From CALKJU01 sp035326425 (lineage in GTDB: Bacteria > Pseudomonadota > Alphaproteobacteria > Geminicoccales > Geminicoccaceae), in contig DAOLFG010000013.1 of assembly GCA_035326425.1 (NCBI GenBank), positions 38,656-102,655 on the forward strand: DNA of 64,000 nucleotides. Direction: 5' to 3'. Below, one piece after another: positions 48,087-56,770 of this stretch. The notes below the pieces were generated by a model that worked only from the letters and a program-made list of their open reading frames with translations, was not told the origin of the DNA and did not search any database. The stretch's first letter is position 1. Every line of letters begins with the position of its first letter. A program made the position numbers and the translations under genes.

Positions 48087-48863
48087 ATGCTTCGTCGGGT
48101 CCTGCCGGGCGGCCGCCTCGCCGTGCTGGCTCTCCTGCTCGCCCTGCTGGCCGCCGCCGGCGCGGCGCATGCCGCCGCGACCGTGCTGTTCCGCGACGAC
48201 GGCCGCACGCAATGGCAGCAGCTGTTCAAGCTCGTCGGCCCCACCTGCAACAGCATCACCCGCAGCGCCGCCAGCCTGCGCGTCACCTCCTGCCCGGTCG
48301 GCGGCACCGGCAGCCGGGCGGCGATGGTCTGGGCCAAGCGGAAGCTCTCGGGCGGCATCAAGATCGAGTTCGAGTACACCCATTTCAGTGCGACGCCGGT
48401 CAGCGGCGGCTCGATGAGCGGCCTGATGCTGTTCGCCAGCGGCGACGGCAGCGCCGGCTGGCCGACCGACGTCACCACCTGGGGAGCGCAGTGCTGCGGC
48501 AATCCCTCGGGCTACGGCCCCAAGACCTGGGGCCTGCAGCTCAACTTCGCCTCGCGCAACGACCCGCGCGGCAACACGCTGATGCGCCTGCGCGGCCTCA
48601 AGGGGACGAAGTCCTCGTACGAGGAGATCGGCCTGTCCACGCCGGACTTTCCCTTCGTCAACAGCCGCACCTACAAGTTCACCGTGGTCCGCAACGGCTC
48701 GAAGGTGACGATCTCGGTGCGCGACAACGTCACCAACATCACCAAGACGCTGGTGGCGAACCATCCCTATATCGGCTCGCTGAAGCCCGGCTGGGTCGGC
48801 TTCCGGCAGATGGCGGGCCGCAGCTCGCGCTTCGCCAACCTCAAGATCTCGACCGGGAGCTGA
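48087..48863 (+). CDS. Secreted lectin/glucanase-fold-like protein of unknown function
   Basis: This 258-residue protein has a signal peptide (LAVLALLLALLAAAGAAHA, about residues 11-29). The mature part starts ATVLFRDDGRTQWQQLFKL and is beta-rich, with KIEFEYTHFSATPVSGGSMSGLMLFASG, TWGLQLNFASR and YKFTVVRNGSKVTISVRDN, the pattern of a concanavalin-like sandwich as found in DUF1961 and laminin-G-like proteins. Four cysteines (QCC near residue 135, and two earlier) could form disulfides. No catalytic pair is evident. The ATG at 48087 has a strong CTGGAGG site. Confidence 0.6.
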   Translation: MLRRVLPGGRLAVLALLLALLAAAGAAHAAATVLFRDDGRTQWQQLFKLVGPTCNSITRSAASLRVTSCPVGGTGSRAAMVWAKRKLSGGIKIEFEYTHFSATPVSGGSMSGLMLFASGDGSAGWPTDVTTWGAQCCGNPSGYGPKTWGLQLNFASRNDPRGNTLMRLRGLKGTKSSYEEIGLSTPDFPFVNSRTYKFTVVRNGSKVTISVRDNVTNITKTLVANHPYIGSLKPGWVGFRQMAGRSSRFANLKISTGS

Positions 48864-49061
48864 AGCCGGCGCCAGGCCCGAGGCCGGGCCGCGGCCTCGG
48901 CAACCTGCTGAACCAGTCGCACGGCCATCTCGACTATGGGATGATCTGGAGCGTCGCCGCCGCCTCGGTACTGGCGGCGGCGGGGTTCCACCAGCTCGTC
49001 ACCATGGCCGCGACGCGGATCCTGCGTCGTCTCGGCATGGCCGGACAATGACGGAAGCCGC
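48864..49061. other. Spacer between the secreted protein and adenine deaminase genes
   Basis: A GC hairpin lies at about 48878-48900 (CCGAGGCC with GGCCTCGG), probably the terminator of the secreted protein gene. A 36-codon frame (48941-49051) could encode a tiny one-helix membrane peptide but has no good ribosome-binding site, so I do not call it. Confidence 0.4.
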
Positions 49062-50777
49062 ATGACCGACGCCGCCACGCTCGCCCGCCGCATCGACCAG
49101 GCCCTCGGCCGCGAGCCGGCCGATCTCGTGATCCGCAACGCCCGGCTGCTCGACGTCGCCACCGGCGTCTTGCGCCCCGCCGCCGACATCGCCGTCTGTG
49201 GCGACACCGTCGTCGGCACGCTGGGAAGCTGGCGTGGCCGCCGGGAGATCGACGCAGTTGGCCGGATCGCCGCACCCGGGCTGATCGACGCCCATGTGCA
49301 TGTCGAAAGCTCGATGGTGACGCCGGCCGAGTTCGAGAAGGGCGTGCTGCCGCGCGGCACCACCACCGCCGTCTGCGATCCGCACGAGATCGCCAACGTC
49401 ACCGGGGCCGCCGGCATCCGCTACTTCCTGGCCGCGGCGCAGAGCCTCGCCATGACCCTGCGCGTCAACCTCAGCTCCTGCGTGCCGGCGACCGAGCTGG
49501 AGACCGCCGGCGCGCGGCTGGAGGTCGGGGATCTGCTGCCGCTGGCCGGCCATCCCTCGGCCCTGGGGCTGGCCGAGGTGATGAACTATCCGGGCGTCCT
49601 GGCCAAGGATCCCGGGATGCTGGCCAAGCTGTCGGCCTTCGCCGCTGCGCACAAGGACGGCCATGCGCCGCTCGTGCGGGGCACGGCGCTCGACGCCTAT
49701 CTCTCCACCGGCATCGCCACCGACCACGAATGCACCACCGCCGACGAGGCGGCCGAGAAGCTGGCCAAGGGCATGGCGGCGCTGCTGCGCGAGGGCTCGG
49801 TCGCCAAGAACGTCGCGGCCCTGGCGCCGGTGCTGACCGATGCCACCTGGTCGCGCTGCGCCTTCTGCACCGACGATCGCAATCCGCTGGAGATCGTCGA
49901 GGACGGTCACATCGACTACGCGCTGCGCAAGGCCATCCGCAGCGGTGCTCCGCCGATGGCGGCCTGGCGGGCGGCGACGCTGGGGGCCGCCAGCATCTTC
50001 GGCCTGCGCGACCGCGGCCTGCTGGCGCCGGGCAGGCGGGCCGACATCCTGCTGCTCGGCGACTTGGCTGCCGTCGACGTCGAGACGGTGATCTGCGGCG
50101 GCAGGCTGGTCGGGCCGGAGATGTTCGAAGGCAGGGATCACCCGGAGCCCGTGGGGTTCGGCTCGGTCAGGCGGCCCCCGGTCGATGCGGCGCTGTTCCG
50201 GGCACCTGCCGCCGGGCCGACGGCGCCGGTGATCGGCGTCGTCCCGCACAGCATCATCACCGAGCGGCTGGCGGCCGAGCTGCCCTGGCGCGACGGCTGC
50301 CGCCATGCCGACCCCGAGCGCGGCCTGCACAAGCTGGCGGTGCTGGAGCGGCACGGGGTGAACGGCAATGTCGGCCGCGGATTCGTCCGGGGGTTCGGGG
50401 CGATGCACGGGGCCATCGCCACCAGCATCGGCCATGACTGCCACAACCTGATCGTGGTGGGCAGCGACGACGGCGACATGGCGCTGGCCGTCAACCGGCT
50501 GATCGAGATGCAGGGCGGCATCGCCGTGGCGCGGCGGGGCGAGGTGCTGGCCGACCTGCCCCTGCCGGTGGCCGGCCTGATGAGCGACAGGGGCTTCGAC
50601 TTCGTCCGCGACCGGCTGCTGCCGCTGCGCGCCGCCGCCCGCGCCATCGGCTGCGCCCTCGACGAGCCGGTGCTGCAGCTGGCCTTCCTGCCGCTGCCGG
50701 TCATCCCGCACCTCAAGCTGACCGACCGCGGCCTCGTCGCCACCACCGGCAGCGGCCTGGAGCTCGTCGCCGGCTGA
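49062..50777 (+). CDS. ade: Adenine deaminase
   Basis: This 571-residue enzyme converts adenine to hypoxanthine and ammonia in purine salvage. The amidohydrolase metal motif is LIDAHVHVESSM (His78 and His80), followed by TTTAVCDPHEIANVTGAAG, the typical Ade segment, and STGIATDHECTTADEA with further metal ligands. The C-terminal Ade domain (GVVPHSIITERL, HDCHNLIVVGSDDGDMALAVNRL and IEMQGGIAVARRGEV) is complete. Length and domain order are those of AdeC-type enzymes. It has no purine-uptake gene beside it. Confidence 0.94.
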   Translation: MTDAATLARRIDQALGREPADLVIRNARLLDVATGVLRPAADIAVCGDTVVGTLGSWRGRREIDAVGRIAAPGLIDAHVHVESSMVTPAEFEKGVLPRGTTTAVCDPHEIANVTGAAGIRYFLAAAQSLAMTLRVNLSSCVPATELETAGARLEVGDLLPLAGHPSALGLAEVMNYPGVLAKDPGMLAKLSAFAAAHKDGHAPLVRGTALDAYLSTGIATDHECTTADEAAEKLAKGMAALLREGSVAKNVAALAPVLTDATWSRCAFCTDDRNPLEIVEDGHIDYALRKAIRSGAPPMAAWRAATLGAASIFGLRDRGLLAPGRRADILLLGDLAAVDVETVICGGRLVGPEMFEGRDHPEPVGFGSVRRPPVDAALFRAPAAGPTAPVIGVVPHSIITERLAAELPWRDGCRHADPERGLHKLAVLERHGVNGNVGRGFVRGFGAMHGAIATSIGHDCHNLIVVGSDDGDMALAVNRLIEMQGGIAVARRGEVLADLPLPVAGLMSDRGFDFVRDRLLPLRAAARAIGCALDEPVLQLAFLPLPVIPHLKLTDRGLVATTGSGLELVAG

Positions 50778-50779
50778 GG

Positions 50780-51319
50780 CTAGGGCAGCGTCGCCCGCCG
50801 GCGCAGCGCCTCGTCGCGGTCGATCTCGAGGCCGAGATAGAGCCGGTAGCCGGCGCCGGCCGTGGCGTCGACGCCGGCATAGCGCTGCTCGATGGATTCC
50901 CGCGTGCCGCCGCGCACCGCACCGGCGGCGAGCTCGACGCTGGCGGCGAAGGTCTGCTTGTCGATGATCGTGCCGGCCGGATCGGCGACGGCGACGAACC
51001 AGGGGATCGAGACCTGGCCGCCGGTGAACGCCGGGCCGGGCTCGACCACCAGGTCGACCGAGAGCTGGATCACCATGCCGTCGCCGCCATAGGTGCAGCC
51101 GCCGTCGATGTTCTGCATGGCGACCGCGTAGAGCAGGTCGGATTCCGCACCCGAGCTGGTGCCGTTGCGAAAGGCGGTGGTGGTCTCGAGCCCGGCCACG
51201 ATGCCGGGAGCCGGACAGCTCACCGCCGGCCTCGGCTCGGAGCCGCTGCAGCCGAGCAGGACCGACGGGCCCAGCACGGCGGCCACGGCCAGAGCCTTGC
51301 GACAGCGATCGACGGCCAT
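50780..51319 (-). CDS. Putative lipoprotein of unknown function
   Basis: This 179-residue protein has a lipoprotein signal with lipobox VLLGC (Cys about residue 24) after AVAAVLGPSVL. The mature part is soluble and beta-rich: LYAVAMQNIDGGCTYGGDGMVIQLSVDLVVEPGP and PWFVAVADPAGTIIDKQTF, with a late YRLYLGLEIDRDEA. No domain is recognised. A cysteine pair (SCPAP and GGCTY) may form a disulfide. It converges on ade with two bases between stops and is divergent from the ppx/gppA gene. Confidence 0.7.
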   Translation of the reverse strand: MAVDRCRKALAVAAVLGPSVLLGCSGSEPRPAVSCPAPGIVAGLETTTAFRNGTSSGAESDLLYAVAMQNIDGGCTYGGDGMVIQLSVDLVVEPGPAFTGGQVSIPWFVAVADPAGTIIDKQTFAASVELAAGAVRGGTRESIEQRYAGVDATAGAGYRLYLGLEIDRDEALRRRATLP

Positions 51320-51491
51320 GACGGCATTCCGGATGCGAGGGGCGGGACGGGCACGGCGGCGCGGCGTCCGGGGCGAGTAGCAAGCCCGCGCCGGGCAGGC
51401 AAGCCGTCGGCCGCCGGCGGGCGGTGAAACCGGCTTGCCAGCAACCCGGCGTTCATTAAACTCGCATCCACCCTGCCTCTCCCGTCCGGCC

Positions 51492-52529
51492 ATGTGCAGC
51501 ACCGAAGAGTCTTTCGCCAAGCGTCCGGCGATGCCCGCGACCGTGCGCGGCGAAATCCTCGCCGCTCTCGACCTGGGCACCAACAACTGCCGCCTCCTGG
51601 TCGTCGAGACCCGGGAGGACGGCTTCGAGGTCGTGGACAGCTTCTCGCGCATCGTCCGTCTGGGCGAGGGGCTGGCCGCCACCGGCCGGCTCGGTGAGCG
51701 GGCGATGGCCAGGACGCTGGCGGCGCTCAAGGTCTGCGCCCGGATCATCGCCCGCCACCGCGCCGAGCGCGTCCGCTGCGTCGCCACCGAGGCCTGCCGG
51801 CGCGCGGTCAACGGCGGCGAGTTCATCGACCGGGTCGCCCGCGTCACCGGCATCGAGCTCGAGATCCTGGGGCAGGAGGAGGAGGCCCGGCTGGCGATGC
51901 TGGGCTGCATGCCGCTGGTCGAGGCCGATTCCGAGCAGCTCCTGATGGTCGATATCGGCGGCGGCAGCACCGAGATCATGTGGCTCGACCGCTTCGCCGC
52001 CGACGACGGCGCCGATCCCGGCCACTCGATCTCGCTGCCGATGGGCGTGGTGACGCTGTCCGAGAGCTACGGGCCCGAGATCGATGCCGGAGGCTACGAC
52101 CAGATGGTCGGGCTGGTGCACGACGAGCTCCGCTCGCTCCGCGGCGACCGGCTGCAGCGCCGTGGCGGCGCCAAGATACAGATGCTCGGCACCTCGGGCA
52201 CCGTCACGACGCTGGCGGCGGTGCATCTCGGGCTCAGGCGCTACGACCGTCGCCGGGTCGACGGGCTGTCGCTGCCCTTCGCCTCGATCGAGGCGGTGTC
52301 GCGGCGGCTGCGCCGGCTCGACAACGACGCCCGCGCCGCCCATCCCTGCATCGGCGTCGGCCGCGCCGACCTCGTCGTCGCCGGCAGCGCCATCCTCGAG
52401 GCGGTGCACGGCTTGTGGCCGGTCGAGCGGCTGCACGTCGCCGACCGCGGCCTGCGCGAGGGCATCCTGGGAGCCCTGATGGGCCAATCGCTGCGCCAGG
52501 TGCTGGTGCAGCCGGTCCGGGCCGCCTGA
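51492..52529 (+). CDS. Ppx/GppA-family phosphatase
   Basis: This 345-residue protein belongs to the exopolyphosphatase/guanosine pentaphosphatase family. Marks are ALDLGTNNCRLLVVE (ATPase-fold phosphate 1 loop, about residues 24-38), RCVATEACRRAVNGGEF, LGQEEEARLAMLG (catalytic Glu region), MVDIGGGSTEI (phosphate 2) and MLGTSGTVTTLAAV. It lacks the C-terminal HD-like domain of long Ppx and so fits the shorter GppA-like form. It degrades polyphosphate or pppGpp in the stringent response. The ATG at 51492 is used; 51531 is an alternative. A methyltransferase gene follows after 2 bases. Confidence 0.9.
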   Translation: MCSTEESFAKRPAMPATVRGEILAALDLGTNNCRLLVVETREDGFEVVDSFSRIVRLGEGLAATGRLGERAMARTLAALKVCARIIARHRAERVRCVATEACRRAVNGGEFIDRVARVTGIELEILGQEEEARLAMLGCMPLVEADSEQLLMVDIGGGSTEIMWLDRFAADDGADPGHSISLPMGVVTLSESYGPEIDAGGYDQMVGLVHDELRSLRGDRLQRRGGAKIQMLGTSGTVTTLAAVHLGLRRYDRRRVDGLSLPFASIEAVSRRLRRLDNDARAAHPCIGVGRADLVVAGSAILEAVHGLWPVERLHVADRGLREGILGALMGQSLRQVLVQPVRAA

Positions 52530-52531
52530 CC

Positions 52532-53191
52532 TTGCCGGGGACGCGGGAACGGGTCCGCAGCGCCAAGGGCCGCCCGATCGGCTCGACGCGCTGGCTGGAG
52601 CGCCAGCTGAACGACCCCTACGTCCACCGCGCCAGGCGCGAGGGCTTTCGCGCCCGGTCGGTCTACAAGCTGCAGGAGATCGACCGCGAGGTCGGGCTGC
52701 TGCGCAAGGGCGCCCGGCTGGTCGACCTCGGCGCGGCGCCCGGCAGCTGGAGCCAGTACGCCGCCAGGCGCGGCTGCGGCGTCGTGGCGCTCGACCTGTC
52801 GGAGGTGCAGCCGATCGCCGGCGTCGACATCCTGCGCGGTGACTTCCTCGATGCCGAGGTGCAGCGCCGGGTGGTCGAGTGGCTGGGCGGGCCGGTCGAT
52901 CTCGTGCTGAGTGACATGGCGGCCTCCTCCACCGGAGCCCGCGCCGTCGACCGCCTGCGTGCCGAGGGCCTGGGCGAGGCCGTGCTCGACTTCGCGGCGC
53001 GCGTCCTGGCGCCGGGCGGCGGCTGCCTCGTCAAGCTGGTGCGCGGTGCCGAGGCGCCGGTGCAGGCGCTGGCGCGGCCGTCCTTCCGCCGGATCCGCCT
53101 GCTGCGCCCGCCGGCCACCCGCAGCGACTCCTCCGAGATCTTCCTCCTCGCCGAAGATTTCCGCGGCCCGGCCGGAGACGAGGAAGGCTGA
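52532..53191 (+). CDS. rlmE: RlmE/FtsJ-type 23S rRNA 2'-O-methyltransferase
   Basis: RlmE methylates U2552 (E. coli numbering) in the 23S rRNA A-loop late in 50S assembly. The 219-residue protein has STRWLERQLNDPYVHRARREGFRARSVYKLQEID, the FtsJ start with the catalytic Lys in YKL, then VDLGAAPGSWSQYAA (SAM motif I, about residues 65-79), DMAAS with the catalytic Asp and GGCLVKLVRGAE with the second Lys. Such genes commonly follow ppx/gppA in alphaproteobacteria. No ATG is available; the TTG at 52532 is the best start but lacks a clear ribosome-binding site, consistent with coupling to ppx. Confidence 0.93.
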   Translation: MPGTRERVRSAKGRPIGSTRWLERQLNDPYVHRARREGFRARSVYKLQEIDREVGLLRKGARLVDLGAAPGSWSQYAARRGCGVVALDLSEVQPIAGVDILRGDFLDAEVQRRVVEWLGGPVDLVLSDMAASSTGARAVDRLRAEGLGEAVLDFAARVLAPGGGCLVKLVRGAEAPVQALARPSFRRIRLLRPPATRSDSSEIFLLAEDFRGPAGDEEG

Positions 53192-53315
53192 GGCCGGGGC
53201 CGGCTCAGGGCGCCCGGAGCCGGGGAGGGCGAGGCGAGCGGCGCGCAGCGGGCTTTCGCCCGTGAGCACCGGTCGTCCGCTGTCCGATGAGAAATACGGG
53301 CGTCATGAGCCGGCC

Positions 53316-53921
53316 CTAGGTGCGGCCGGCCAGGGTCTCGAAGAGGACGAGACAGGCGCGGCCGCCGCCGCTGGCGCGGCTGGTGAGCGCCAGCGCCATC
53401 GCCTGCGAGGTCCTGACCTTGCCGGGCGAGACGTAGGTGGCATTGAAGCCGGCCCGGGCGAGGCGGCCCTCCTGCAGATTGGCCCACATCTCCTTCATCG
53501 CCGGGCCGCGCAGGATCATGATGTTGTCCAGCCGCTTGCCGAGCGTCGCCTTGCCGTCGAGGTTGAGCCACAGCGCGAAGGCGCGGTTGAGCTGGCGGAT
53601 GGCGCGCTCCTCGTCGATGACGAGGCAGGGCAGCGGGCAGATCTCCATGACCCGCGCGAGGTCCTGGGTGTTGCCGGCCATCGACAGCTTGTCGAGCTCG
53701 GCCTGCAGCGCCTGCGCCCGCATCCGGGCGTGGATCAGCGAGAAGGTCCTGAGCGTCGAGGCAAGGTTGGTGCGGTCGGGCGAGGCCCTCGCCACCTCGT
53801 TGACCAGCGCCGACATGCGCATGCCGCGCCCGTCGGAGACCTCCTTGAGATAGGACCAGAACTCGCCCTCGAGCTTGATCGAGGTGCGGACCTCGCCGAT
53901 CCGCATGGTCTTGCGGATCAT
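53316..53921 (-). CDS. Ribbon-helix-helix plus PAS-like regulator
   Basis: This 201-residue protein has an N-terminal ribbon-helix-helix domain (RTSIKLEGEFWSYLKEVSDG and MRMSALVNEVA, about residues 12-44; RHH_4-type in alphaproteobacteria). After a helical linker (LHAR-like SLIHARMRAQALQAEL) comes a PAS-like domain (about 90-200): PLPCLVIDEERAIRQLNRAFALWLNLDG and ATYVSPGKVRTSQAMAL. A DNA-binding dimer with a sensory PAS domain is likely. It is divergent from the secreted RTX protein gene, whose expression it may control. The ligand or signal is unknown. Confidence 0.75.
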   Translation of the reverse strand: MIRKTMRIGEVRTSIKLEGEFWSYLKEVSDGRGMRMSALVNEVARASPDRTNLASTLRTFSLIHARMRAQALQAELDKLSMAGNTQDLARVMEICPLPCLVIDEERAIRQLNRAFALWLNLDGKATLGKRLDNIMILRGPAMKEMWANLQEGRLARAGFNATYVSPGKVRTSQAMALALTSRASGGGRACLVLFETLAGRT

Positions 53922-54023
53922 GCCCGAGACTCCGAGGGGCTTTCTCGGTGGATACGCACCATGATACTCACCTACGAGCGGCTTGCAGATTGAGCCTCAT
54001 AGTGCTGGCCGATAGGTTGAGAC

Positions 54024-54055
54024 ATGGTTAACGCCACCGAAAAAACCTTAACCAG
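54024..54055. promoter_or_regulatory. Inverted TTAACC elements (CtrA-like half-sites) before the RTX gene
   Basis: ATGGTTAA (54024-54031, TTAACCAT on the minus strand) and TTAACCAG (54048-54055) face each other across 16 bases, 25 bp before the RTX-protein start. TTAACCAT is the usual half-site of the cell-cycle regulator CtrA in alphaproteobacteria. The GAAAAAACC run between them is strikingly AT-rich. Regulation by CtrA is inferred. Confidence 0.45.
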
Positions 54056-54079
54056 AATGTTGCCCCGGAGCGTGCGCAG

Positions 54080-56539
54080 ATGACCGAGCAGGGTTCGGCA
54101 AGCCCGACCGCCGACCAGACCGACCAGCCCATCGTCCTGGCGCAGGCCGACGCGGCCGCTGCGGCGGGCTCCGGCGCCGCCGCGTCCCAGAGTACGCCGG
54201 TGGCGCCGCCGGCGGCAGGGGAACGGGTGATCATCGAGGTCGAGCCGGGCATGCACGTGGCGCTGCCCGACGCCATCTTCGATCCCGACCAGGCCCGCTA
54301 CACCGTCGACGGCAACGACCTCGTGGTCACGCTGCGCAGCGGCGGCGTGCTGATCCTCGACGACTTCTTCTCCTATCCGGGCAACCCCGCCACCCTCGCC
54401 GCGGCGGGTGCGGCACCGGTCACCAGCGTGGCGCTGCTGCAGAGCGTGCAGACGGTCGCCGAGCAGCAGATCGTCCAGGTGCCGGAGAGCGACGAGGTCC
54501 AGCCGGCCGCCGGGCCGGGCGTCGGCCGCCAGGGCGGCGGCGGCGCCGGCTTCACGCCGTTCGATCCGGGCGACATCGGCCCCGGCCTCGATCCGCTGGG
54601 GCCGCTAGGCCCGACGGCCCTCTACTACAGCGTCGACTTTCCGGAGCCGGACACGGCACCGGAGGTGGCGCTCGGCGACACCCCCGAGCCGCCTCCGCCT
54701 CCGCCACCACCACCCCCGCCTCCGCCGCCACCCCCGCCGCCTCCGCCGCCTCCACCCCCACCGCCGCCACCTCCGCCTCCGCCTCCGCCGCCACCCCCGC
54801 CGCCTCCACCTCCACCGGACAACGAGGCGCCGTCGATCACGGCCAACGCCAATATCACCGGCCAGATCGGCAACGAGAGCGATCCGTTCCAGCTGCCGTC
54901 GGCGCCGGACTTCCCGACCATCGGCGAGGGCGAGCAGGTTTCCGTCCAGGCGATCAACGGCCTCGACCAGCGGGTGCTGACCAGCGACGGCCGCGAGATC
55001 TCCGTCGTCTACAACACCGAGTATTCGGGCTACCGGAACTCGTTCGGCAGCTACTTCATCGACGCCGACGGCAAGCTGACCAACGTCCAGCTGCTGGCGC
55101 CGAACGTCGAGGATTCCGCCGCCGACCCCGCCTTCCCGAACGTCCGCCCCGGCGGCGGACCGATGACCGCCGGCCAGACCTTTTCGCTGGGCTTCGTGCC
55201 CGCGGGGACGCGCTACGGCTTCTTCCTGGTCTCCGACGGCTACAACCTGAACCCGGCCGACATCTTCGACGGCACCGGCACGTTCGAGCTGCGTGACGCC
55301 AACGGCGATGCCGCCGACCTCGACGACACCGGCGGGTTCACGCTGGTCAAGATCGGCGAGGACGGCAGCGAGACCGTCGTCAAGGGCCTGATCTTCGTCA
55401 CCTCGGACAGCTCCCCCGACTCGCCGAACCTCAACCTGCTGAACCCCGACGGCAAGGGGCACGTGATCTCGGGCTTCGACGACCAGACCGGCGGCGTCGT
55501 GTTCGCGATGGACGACCAGGCCGATATCGGGCCGATCAACCACCAGCAGAACGACCGCGACTTCAACGACGTCGTCTTCACCATCCAGTTCGGCGACAAG
55601 CCGTCGAACGTGCTGTTCCTGCCCGACCTCGAGGCGCAGATCGACCCGCGGATCACCGACCCGGACAGCCAGGTCATGACCGCGGCCAGCGCCGAGCTGA
55701 CCGCCGGCGTCAAGGACGGTGATTTCATCCGTCTCGTCGGCGACAGCAATGGCGACGGCGTCATCGACGGCACCAACATCAGCTACACCCAGGTCAGCGA
55801 CACGGAGATCACCTTCTCCGGCGAGGACACCATCGAGCACTACCAGCAGGCGATCGGCGGCCTGCGCTACGACAACGAGACCAACCCGTCGCTGGGCGAG
55901 CGCACGCTCACGCTCACCGTCACCGACGGCGAGGGTCTCACCAGCAGGCCGTTCGACGTCAGCATCGACATCGACGACCTGATCATCGCCGGCAACGATG
56001 CCGACAACGTCCTGGCCGGCGACGACACCAGCAACGCCATCTCGGGTCGCGGCGGCAACGACACGCTCTCCGGCGCCGGCAACGACGACCTGATCGACGG
56101 CGGTGCCGGCAACGACGTCATCCGCGGCGATGCCGGCGACGACCTGATCTTCGGCGGCCCGGGACAGGACGTGCTGTTCGGCGGCAGCGGTGCCGACAGG
56201 TTCAACATCGGCTCGCTGATCTTCGCCACCGACAGGGTGATGGACTTCAGCGCCTCCGAGGGCGACAGGCTCGACCTGACGCAGCTGTTCGAGAGCACCG
56301 ACTACATCCCGGGCATCTCCGACCAGGGCGAGTTCTTCCAGCTCAACCAGGTCGACGGCGACAACGACGGCGCGGCCGACGACATCCAGGTCAAGGTCGA
56401 CCTGGACGGCGCCGGCACCAACTTCGCCTTCCAGTCGGTGGCGGTGCTGATCGGTCCGCAGGGCGTCACCACCTCGACCGACATCGACTCGATCGTCACG
56501 ACCAAGGCCGACCAGGGCTCGGACGGCGCGACCACCTGA
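54080..56539 (+). CDS. Type I secreted DUF4114/RTX protein with polyproline linker
   Basis: This 819-residue protein has a low-complexity N-terminus (about 1-50), a folded region with VIIEVEPGMHVALPDAIFDP (about 51-140), 43 consecutive prolines (codons 54689-54817, about residues 204-246), then a domain at about 290-515 with FVPAGTRYGFFLVSDGYN and DRDFNDVVFTIQFGD, the DUF4114 hallmark. A cadherin-like segment with EHYQQAIGGLRYDNETN follows. RTX calcium repeats (GGNDTLSGAGNDDLIDGGAGNDV, about 655-700) and a type I secretion tail (RVMDFSASEGDRLDLTQLF) close it. It has no Sec signal. No HlyB/HlyD/TolC genes are nearby. LAAAGAAP near residue 113 resembles a LapG cleavage site, only weakly. A surface or matrix protein is likely. 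Confidence 0.85.
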   Translation: MTEQGSASPTADQTDQPIVLAQADAAAAAGSGAAASQSTPVAPPAAGERVIIEVEPGMHVALPDAIFDPDQARYTVDGNDLVVTLRSGGVLILDDFFSYPGNPATLAAAGAAPVTSVALLQSVQTVAEQQIVQVPESDEVQPAAGPGVGRQGGGGAGFTPFDPGDIGPGLDPLGPLGPTALYYSVDFPEPDTAPEVALGDTPEPPPPPPPPPPPPPPPPPPPPPPPPPPPPPPPPPPPPPPPPPPPDNEAPSITANANITGQIGNESDPFQLPSAPDFPTIGEGEQVSVQAINGLDQRVLTSDGREISVVYNTEYSGYRNSFGSYFIDADGKLTNVQLLAPNVEDSAADPAFPNVRPGGGPMTAGQTFSLGFVPAGTRYGFFLVSDGYNLNPADIFDGTGTFELRDANGDAADLDDTGGFTLVKIGEDGSETVVKGLIFVTSDSSPDSPNLNLLNPDGKGHVISGFDDQTGGVVFAMDDQADIGPINHQQNDRDFNDVVFTIQFGDKPSNVLFLPDLEAQIDPRITDPDSQVMTAASAELTAGVKDGDFIRLVGDSNGDGVIDGTNISYTQVSDTEITFSGEDTIEHYQQAIGGLRYDNETNPSLGERTLTLTVTDGEGLTSRPFDVSIDIDDLIIAGNDADNVLAGDDTSNAISGRGGNDTLSGAGNDDLIDGGAGNDVIRGDAGDDLIFGGPGQDVLFGGSGADRFNIGSLIFATDRVMDFSASEGDRLDLTQLFESTDYIPGISDQGEFFQLNQVDGDNDGAADDIQVKVDLDGAGTNFAFQSVAVLIGPQGVTTSTDIDSIVTTKADQGSDGATT
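54689..54817 (+). repeat. Uninterrupted run of 43 proline codons
   Basis: A triplet run made of CCG, CCA, CCC and CCT codons in mixed order encodes only proline. The mixed codons show selection on the protein and not a recent pure slippage expansion. The complement reads as a long glycine run, which is a shadow frame. Confidence 0.95.
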
Positions 56540-56578
56540 GCCGGAGGGCGGTGCTCCGCCGCGACGGCGCCGGGAACG

Positions 56579-56608
56579 GGCGGCCGGCTCCTCCCGCTCC
56601 CGGCCGCC
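56579..56608 (+). terminator. Hairpin after the RTX-protein gene
   Basis: A 9-bp perfect stem (56579-56587 with 56600-56608) with a 12-base loop lies 40 bp after the stop in the 231-bp gap before mdh. It probably ends the RTX transcript. Confidence 0.55.
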
Positions 56609-56670
56609 ACCGCCGGTGCCCGCGCGATCTTTGGGCGCATCCTCCGCCTGCGGCGCAGGCGCCCGAAGCG

Positions 56671-56698
56671 CTTGTCGGCCCGTACCACCGACTATAGA
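56671..56698 (+). promoter_or_regulatory. Predicted promoter of the TCA-cycle operon
   Basis: CTTGTC (56671-56676) and TATAGA (56693-56698) with 16 bases between lie 73 bp before the mdh start. The -10 match is good, the -35 moderate. Confidence 0.5.
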
Positions 56699-56770
56699 AC
56701 CGACGCGGCTTCAGCCGGCCGGGCGTGCGGCGTCCGGCCCTCACCGCCTTGTCGAGGGGGCATCGCTTCC

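Noticed and set aside
48941..49051. 36-codon frame with a hydrophobic stretch before ade
   Set aside because: No good ribosome-binding site and no way to support it from sequence alone.
54625..54957. Glycine-rich minus-strand frame
   Set aside because: It is the complement of the proline codon run; no start signal or relatives.
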